Below, piece by piece: positions 59,501 through 64,000 of a stretch of 64,000 nucleotides of DNA; positions within the stretch are counted from its first letter, which is position 1, and the number at the start of each line of letters is the position of its first letter. The DNA lies in assembly GCA_031216445.1 (NCBI GenBank), contig CM062201.1, positions 7,434,501-7,498,500 on the forward strand, in the 5' to 3' direction. The stretch comes from Lateolabrax maculatus (Eukaryota > Chordata > Actinopteri > Acropomatiformes > Lateolabracidae). The notes under the pieces are model-generated. The model was given only the letters and a program-made list of their open reading frames with translations, was not told the origin of the DNA and did no database searches. The position numbers and the translations under genes are program-made.

Positions 59501-62500
59501 TTCATCTATTGCCCATTTTGTCCATAATGCATTCACATTTTCCATCTTATTCATGACCTTCAAAATTTTCTTACTTTAGAAAAATGTCTTACGTTTCTTA
59601 CACATTAATGAGAAGGGCATATCTGAGTATGTCCAAGGCAAAGACTGATGTATTCTGTCTGAAATCATCATGCACAAGTAATGCATAGTGCAGAGTTTCA
59701 TATCATGCTAAATCAATATTTACCACATTATAACCCAATTAATGTAGCTAGAAGGATCCTCTAGTTCTGGTCCATTTAGCCAATATATACCAGTTACCAG
59801 GCATATAAATGTTTGCATATTGTGCAATGGACATTTGTCTGTTTTGGGTAAGATCATAAATAAACTAAACATTTTTGTCCACACTGACATTGTATTTAGT
59901 TGAATTTACACTTGTTTTACCACATTCTCCAAACTACTCTCCAAGCTACTGAAAGGAGACACTTTGTGACATTCCCAAACACTATGGCTTGTTTTAAAAC
60001 TATTGGATGAACAACAGCACTCATACCATGCAGGCACTCCTCCCAGCATCTTGGCCCCGCTCCGTCTTCAGAGAAGAAGCTGGACAGCTGTAGCTGTCTT
60101 CTGTACCAGGCTCCTGCTTCACCTTCACCTGCTCCACCGGAGCTCCACCTCCTGGACCCGTCCTCCCTGCAGAGCTACAGCTTAAAACAAACACAAAAAC
60201 AAACCATGGAGAAATGATTAATGCAAATGTTTAAACTCATTAATGTGAAAGAAATCTTAGAGCTGGTTCACTTGAGACAGCAGAACTTTCAGTAGACCTG
60301 GATGTCTTAAGCAGTAATATTTATTGAAGCTTGATCAAGGAGAAATGGGGAAAACAACATGTGAAACACAGCTTGCTGTAAACCAAATCTCAAGATGGTG
60401 TCCTGAAGCACAGTATTTAACCCTCTGCAGACCTGTTAAGTTTTGTAACATCCAAATAAGGTTATTTGTAACACAACCTGGCATGTGTGAGGATTCTGTT
60501 GGATATCAATTCTAAACAAAGAACTATGCCTACTAGCAACAGCATAGCTTCTCTACCGTCTCTCTTATCCAGCGCACCCAAACTTGGCGCCAGCTTGTTG
60601 TGTCTAAACCCAAATATTGAAGATTTCTAGCTGACCTTCGTCTACCAGGTACCAGAGCCAACTCGGCCTTATCAGGCACACAGAGAGAGACAGACGAACA
60701 GAGACAGGCAGTTGACCTGACATGTGAAGCACGGTCTTAAGTGACCTTAAACCTACAAGAGGGAAGTTTAACATACAAGAAGGAAAATTCCTTCACAATT
60801 AACAACATCAAACATCAAATTAGGATTTAACAAAGTATGTGACCCAAGGCTAAACTAGCACACCACCTGGGACGGCCTGGTTCAGGAGGTAGAGCGGTCG
60901 TCTAGTAATCGGAAGCTTCGATCCTCCAGAGAGCGTCGAAGTGTCCTTAAGTAAGACACTGAATCCCTGACCGCTCCTGATGAGCAGTTGGTACCTTGCA
61001 TGGCAGCATCTGCCATCAGTGTATGAATGTGTGTGTGTGGGTGAATGTTGGCATGTGTTGTAAAGCACTTTGAGGGGTCGGTTGACTAGAAAAACGCTAT
61101 ATAAATGCAGTCCATTTAGATTTTAGAGGGGGTTTGATGATTTATTGTGTGATAAAGAAGGGTATTATGGTTACTACACTTGAAGTTAAGCAAATAAAAC
61201 TTATTTTTTAAGGCTACGGAAAGATTGTAGTCATTGTTAACTAATGGTTTCTAGTATGAGATCTGCCTTCTGTCATTAACCAAGATGCTGCTTTTTATGT
61301 GCCTGATTTAAGCTACAACACAAAAGAGGTCAAACCAAACTGTCAAAATACATGTGGCAGGACCTCATCGCCACCCTGCTGTGGATTTTTGCAGTTTCTG
61401 AGCATCTGCAGCTTTAACAAGTCTCATCAGTCGTCTGTATCGATTATTGCTTAATATTTGCATGACTCTGACCGTGTCACTCTGACAAATGAAGTTTTAG
61501 CAGTGTCACTAACTAGTGTGTGTTTTTCCTCTACCTCAGCATTGAGTTTAATCTACTAGGTTTTCCTTTCTTGTCACCCACTTCTCTCTTTTGCACTCTC
61601 TCTGTGCATTTCTCAACAAAATTCTCATACCTAGTTTTTCCTTTGAAAGCAAATGGGCACATATTTGCCTTATGTATTTGGAGGGTGGGGTAATAATAGA
61701 GAAAGATGACATGACTCTTTGCACAAATTAATGCTGCCTTGTATCCTTCTCACACACACGGACACACATTTCGCCAACACTGCTGGATTAATGCTGAGAG
61801 AAACAAAGCGCTCTACAAAACCAAATTGTTCATATTAAACCAGGAACCCCTGAAAGAGTTCAGAAATAACCTCAGATGAAACAATACTCCTCCAAAGAAC
61901 AATTTTAATGATTTAATGATTTTAACGGCCAAATACTCACAATTCAAAGTCCAATCTCTTTTATTGATCGCTAGCACAATTAGCTGTTTGCCTCTGTCAC
62001 ATGCAGCTACGTTTACCAGACTATTGACAAATTTAAAGTTGAAGTTTAACTGCATGTTTTGCTAATAAAATATCTTCATATCTTCTTACCTGCCTCTGCT
62101 GCCTGTGCTGGACGTGCTCGAAGGTCGTGCTGGTGTGTGGGCATTCGACAGACCTGCCGACAGAAATGAGAGCGGAAACAGATGATGAAGCACTGATCAC
62201 TTCATGCATGAAAGTTACATTTCTCGAGAATGGACATAAAAATGTACACAATATCTAGGAAGGAGAAACGGGATATGATGAAAGGGTGGGCAACACTACC
62301 AATATTTAACACTATATAATTTTATAACATATAATGACACATAGTATATCGTGATATGGTCATAAAATGTAGGAATGGCTTATACATTTGTGGCTAATCC
62401 AGTGTATAATATATCACATTTGATTATTTGGCAGTATTTAAAGGTTTTACCTGAAGATCCAGAGGAGTGTGTGGACAGTCCAGGTGAGGGATTCATGTCC

Positions 62501-63243
62501 ACTGAGCCCAGCTGATGCTGGGTGCTGGCTGTGATGTAGCGAGACAGAAGGTGTCCTAGGTTGCTGGAACCTGCGTCCTCCAGCTAGCAGTGCCAGAAAA
62601 GCGGACAGTGGCGGGGAAAATATCAACAGAGAATCAAGTTACTCAAGAGGTCAATATATGTTTGTAAATAAATATATTTAGTGAAAAGTCAACTCAACTC
62701 AACCAGGGAATATATCACCAGCAAACAGACAAGTATTGACACATTTTGTTAAATCTCTCCTCTCCTGCATCACATCAGACATATTTTTACTCATTCTTCT
62801 TGGTCTCAAAATGTTCAACTGTTCATCATAATGCTAAACATGTGATACTTTTAATAAATACATTTACATTTGATATGTTTTCTTAATTGAGAGAATTGTT
62901 GATAATTTTACATTTCTAACTTTCATTTGAATTAGGAAATGAATTTGGCTGACAAACATCTAAAAGTGGCAGCTGAATAAAAATAATATTTTACAGATCC
63001 TACCCTGTTTGAAACAAACATACATTGTTAGAATGTGCACACCTGAATGGGCGGGATCTCAGGTAGGCAGGGCAGGTTCTCAGGATTGGTGACGGAGGGG
63101 ATGAGCTCGATAGGGCCTATGATGGGGCTGGCGGGGCCACGATGAGCGTGGGCACCGGCCATACTGGCACTGGTGGGACTTGTGGGGTTGGCATTATGGA
63201 GAGATGCCACTGGGAAAGGGCCTGCATGGCCTGGGTTTGAATG
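53599..63243 (-). CDS. trim33: TRIM33 (TIF1-gamma), C-terminal part; 5' end beyond window
   Basis: A RING-type E3 ligase and chromatin reader acting on SMAD4/TGF-beta signalling; only the 3' exons are here. Exons in gene order: 63243-63043, 62583-62451, 62153-62090, 60174-60027, 59400-58985, 58441-58330, 58248-58174, 57405-57253, 55314-55264, 53823-53599. Phases fit for 525 residues plus stop. Landmarks: HSNPGHAGPFPVAS, AIELIPS-like IELIPSVTNPENLPCLPEIP, LEDAGSSNLGHLLSRYIT, NPSPG, STSSTGSRG, QVKVKQEPGTED, GRSACMMSSPENS; PHD finger (NEDWCAVC..GGDLLCC..CPKVFHMKCH..FLCTFC); bromodomain (RCERLLLHIFCHELS, PNYYKIIKQPMDLKKVKRKL, LVFKNCAKYNE); C-terminus EEDFIQPRRKRLKTDEKLFHIK split across the tail. 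The final HIK and the 17-residue exon at 55264-55314 separate it from TRIM24. The RING, B-boxes and coiled coil must lie to the right of 64000. Confidence 0.94.
55264..55314 (-). other. trim33: 51-nt trim33 exon (bromodomain insert)
   Basis: A 51-base exon with clean TTTTAG acceptor and GTAAGC donor encodes MSRIIQVYDEEKQINTQ. It matches in place and length (17 residues) the segment that distinguishes human TRIM33 alpha from the shorter isoform. Skipping it keeps the frame, joining NE directly to AGSEMAISG. Both isoforms are therefore possible here; usage is not visible in DNA. Confidence 0.85.
55320..57240. other. trim33 intron, nothing further seen
   Basis: AT-rich intronic sequence between the bromodomain exon and the 51-nt exon. 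No additional exon, repeat boundary or RNA gene was recognised. Confidence 0.5.
58551..58608. repeat. Three-copy tandem repeat, 19-20 bp unit
   Basis: GCCAAATGTTTTGAAAAG is repeated three times with one substitution in the last copy. It lies in the trim33 intron just upstream (in gene direction) of the exon at 58441-58330. Confidence 0.9.
60869..61118 (+). mobile_element. tRNA-derived SINE
   Basis: The head GGTTCAGGAGGTAGAGCGGT (A-box-like TAGAGCGGT) is followed at tRNA-like spacing by GCTTCGATCCTCC (B-box-like). The body GTGTCCTTAAGTAAGACACT and GCAGCATCTGCCATCAGTGT leads to a LINE-like tail ending AACGCTATATAAATGCAGTC. Length is about 250 bp. It is inserted in the trim33 intron between exons at 62090 and 60174, opposite to the gene. 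It is a degraded copy, not a functional tRNA gene. Confidence 0.75.
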
Positions 63244-64000
63244 CTGCACAGAAGAAAAAAAAAGAGAAAAAAGAGGGAGTCGAAGAAAAAGAAGATCATA
63301 GGAAGGAGGGAAGAAAAAGACAATGACAGAAAGGAAGAAAGAAATAAAAAGGAAGGGGAAAAAAGGAGGGAGGACAGGAACAATGAGGCAGGTCATTCAA
63401 CGAGAAAATTCTTTGTTGCGAAAACAACATTGTTGCACGATCATGCATTTGGGTGAAAACACATGCTGCACAAGACACACAAATGACAAAGTAGGAAAAA
63501 GGTGCCAAACCCCTGATTGTAGTAAGAAACGAAACCTTTGGTGGCTCATCTCAGATTCTATAGACATCTGGACACAAAGAAAAAGGGGCTGGATATAGTG
63601 GAGGTTTCTCTTAACTAGTCTTAAATGCAGGCAGTAAATGTAAATCTTTATACAGTACATGTTATTTGACTTGAGCAAATATTCAGCTTTATATGTATAG
63701 ATACACTGGAAAGGCAGTGTGGAGCAGGACTGACATTTGCACTCTGCTACGGAAAGTAATGTAAAACAACCTTTTTAAATTGAACAACTCTGTTTTAATG
63801 TGCTCATCTACATTTTGTTTATGGAAGTTCAGGTTCATTTGCCATTAGTGTGCACAAAATTACAGTAAAAAATACACTTTTCATTTCCATGTTTGAAAAT
63901 GTACTATTACTGTCGAAATTAAAATCAAAACTCCACTTTTCTATGCACTCTGAAGTATATCCCTGCCATAAATATATTGAAACTGAATGCGAAATTTTAA
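63244..64000. other. trim33 intron running off the window
   Basis: A pyrimidine-rich tract (A/G-rich on the plus strand, 63246-63375) precedes the exon at 63243 on the gene strand and is an unusually long polypyrimidine tract for the acceptor. No further trim33 exon was recognised before the window edge. Confidence 0.5.

Noticed and set aside
60027..60166. trim33 exon starting at 60166 after CTGCAG
   Set aside because: That acceptor breaks the phase with the exon at 62090; the GTAG acceptor giving a start at 60174 restores the frame and the family wording (SRGSSAGRT).
60869..60945. tRNA gene
   Set aside because: A- and B-box-like sequences are present but no acceptor stem or anticodon arm forms, and a SINE body and tail follow.
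63241..63456. Lysine/arginine/glutamate-rich plus-strand open frame
   Set aside because: It is the complement of the long polypyrimidine tract before a trim33 acceptor.

Overview
The window is vertebrate nuclear DNA, almost certainly from a teleost fish and probably a percomorph. It has five spliced protein genes with GT-AG introns, CpG-rich promoters, and old dispersed repeats of types familiar from teleost genomes (L2-, L1- and CR1-like LINE tails, tRNA-derived SINEs, short terminal-inverted-repeat elements). There are no bacterial operons, CRISPR arrays or intact viral genes. Gene models were assembled by hand by joining exons at splice sites and checking codon phase. Gene names come from recalled family sequences, not from a database search.

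Layout. 1-6.2 kb: no gene seen; repeats only. 6446-16088 (+): mapk13 (p38-delta MAP kinase), 12 coding exons, 363 codons. 16.4-18 kb: intergenic, then a CpG-rich 5' exon. 18.0-28.1 kb (+): brpf3, a PHD/bromodomain/PWWP scaffold of the MOZ/MORF/HBO1 acetyltransferase complexes, 12 coding exons, 1255 codons. 28.6-37.9 kb (-): nr1h5 (FXR-beta-type bile acid/sterol nuclear receptor), nine coding exons, tail to tail with brpf3. 38-45.4 kb: intergenic, repeat-rich. 45.4-51.3 kb (-): slc66a1 (PQLC2, lysosomal cationic amino acid exporter). 51.3-53 kb: LINE relics. 53.08 kb to the right edge (-): the 3' half of trim33 (TIF1-gamma), whose 5' exons lie beyond 64000.

Functional links. mapk13 next to brpf3 matches the order on human 6p21, and nr1h5 near trim33 matches the human 1p13 region where NR1H5P lies. 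The window therefore spans a junction between two blocks that are separate in human. Two chromatin readers (BRPF3, TRIM33), a stress kinase, a nuclear receptor and a lysosomal transporter share no pathway; this is ordinary vertebrate gene order, not an operon-like system.

I found no convincing undescribed system. The points most worth a second look are: the C-terminus of nr1h5, where an AF-2-like helix lies out of frame; a LINE that stops about 25 nt from an nr1h5 splice acceptor; two GC-AG introns; the unresolved last exon of slc66a1; a perfect 17-bp-arm hairpin just inside mapk13 intron 1; and a conserved 51-nt exon in trim33.
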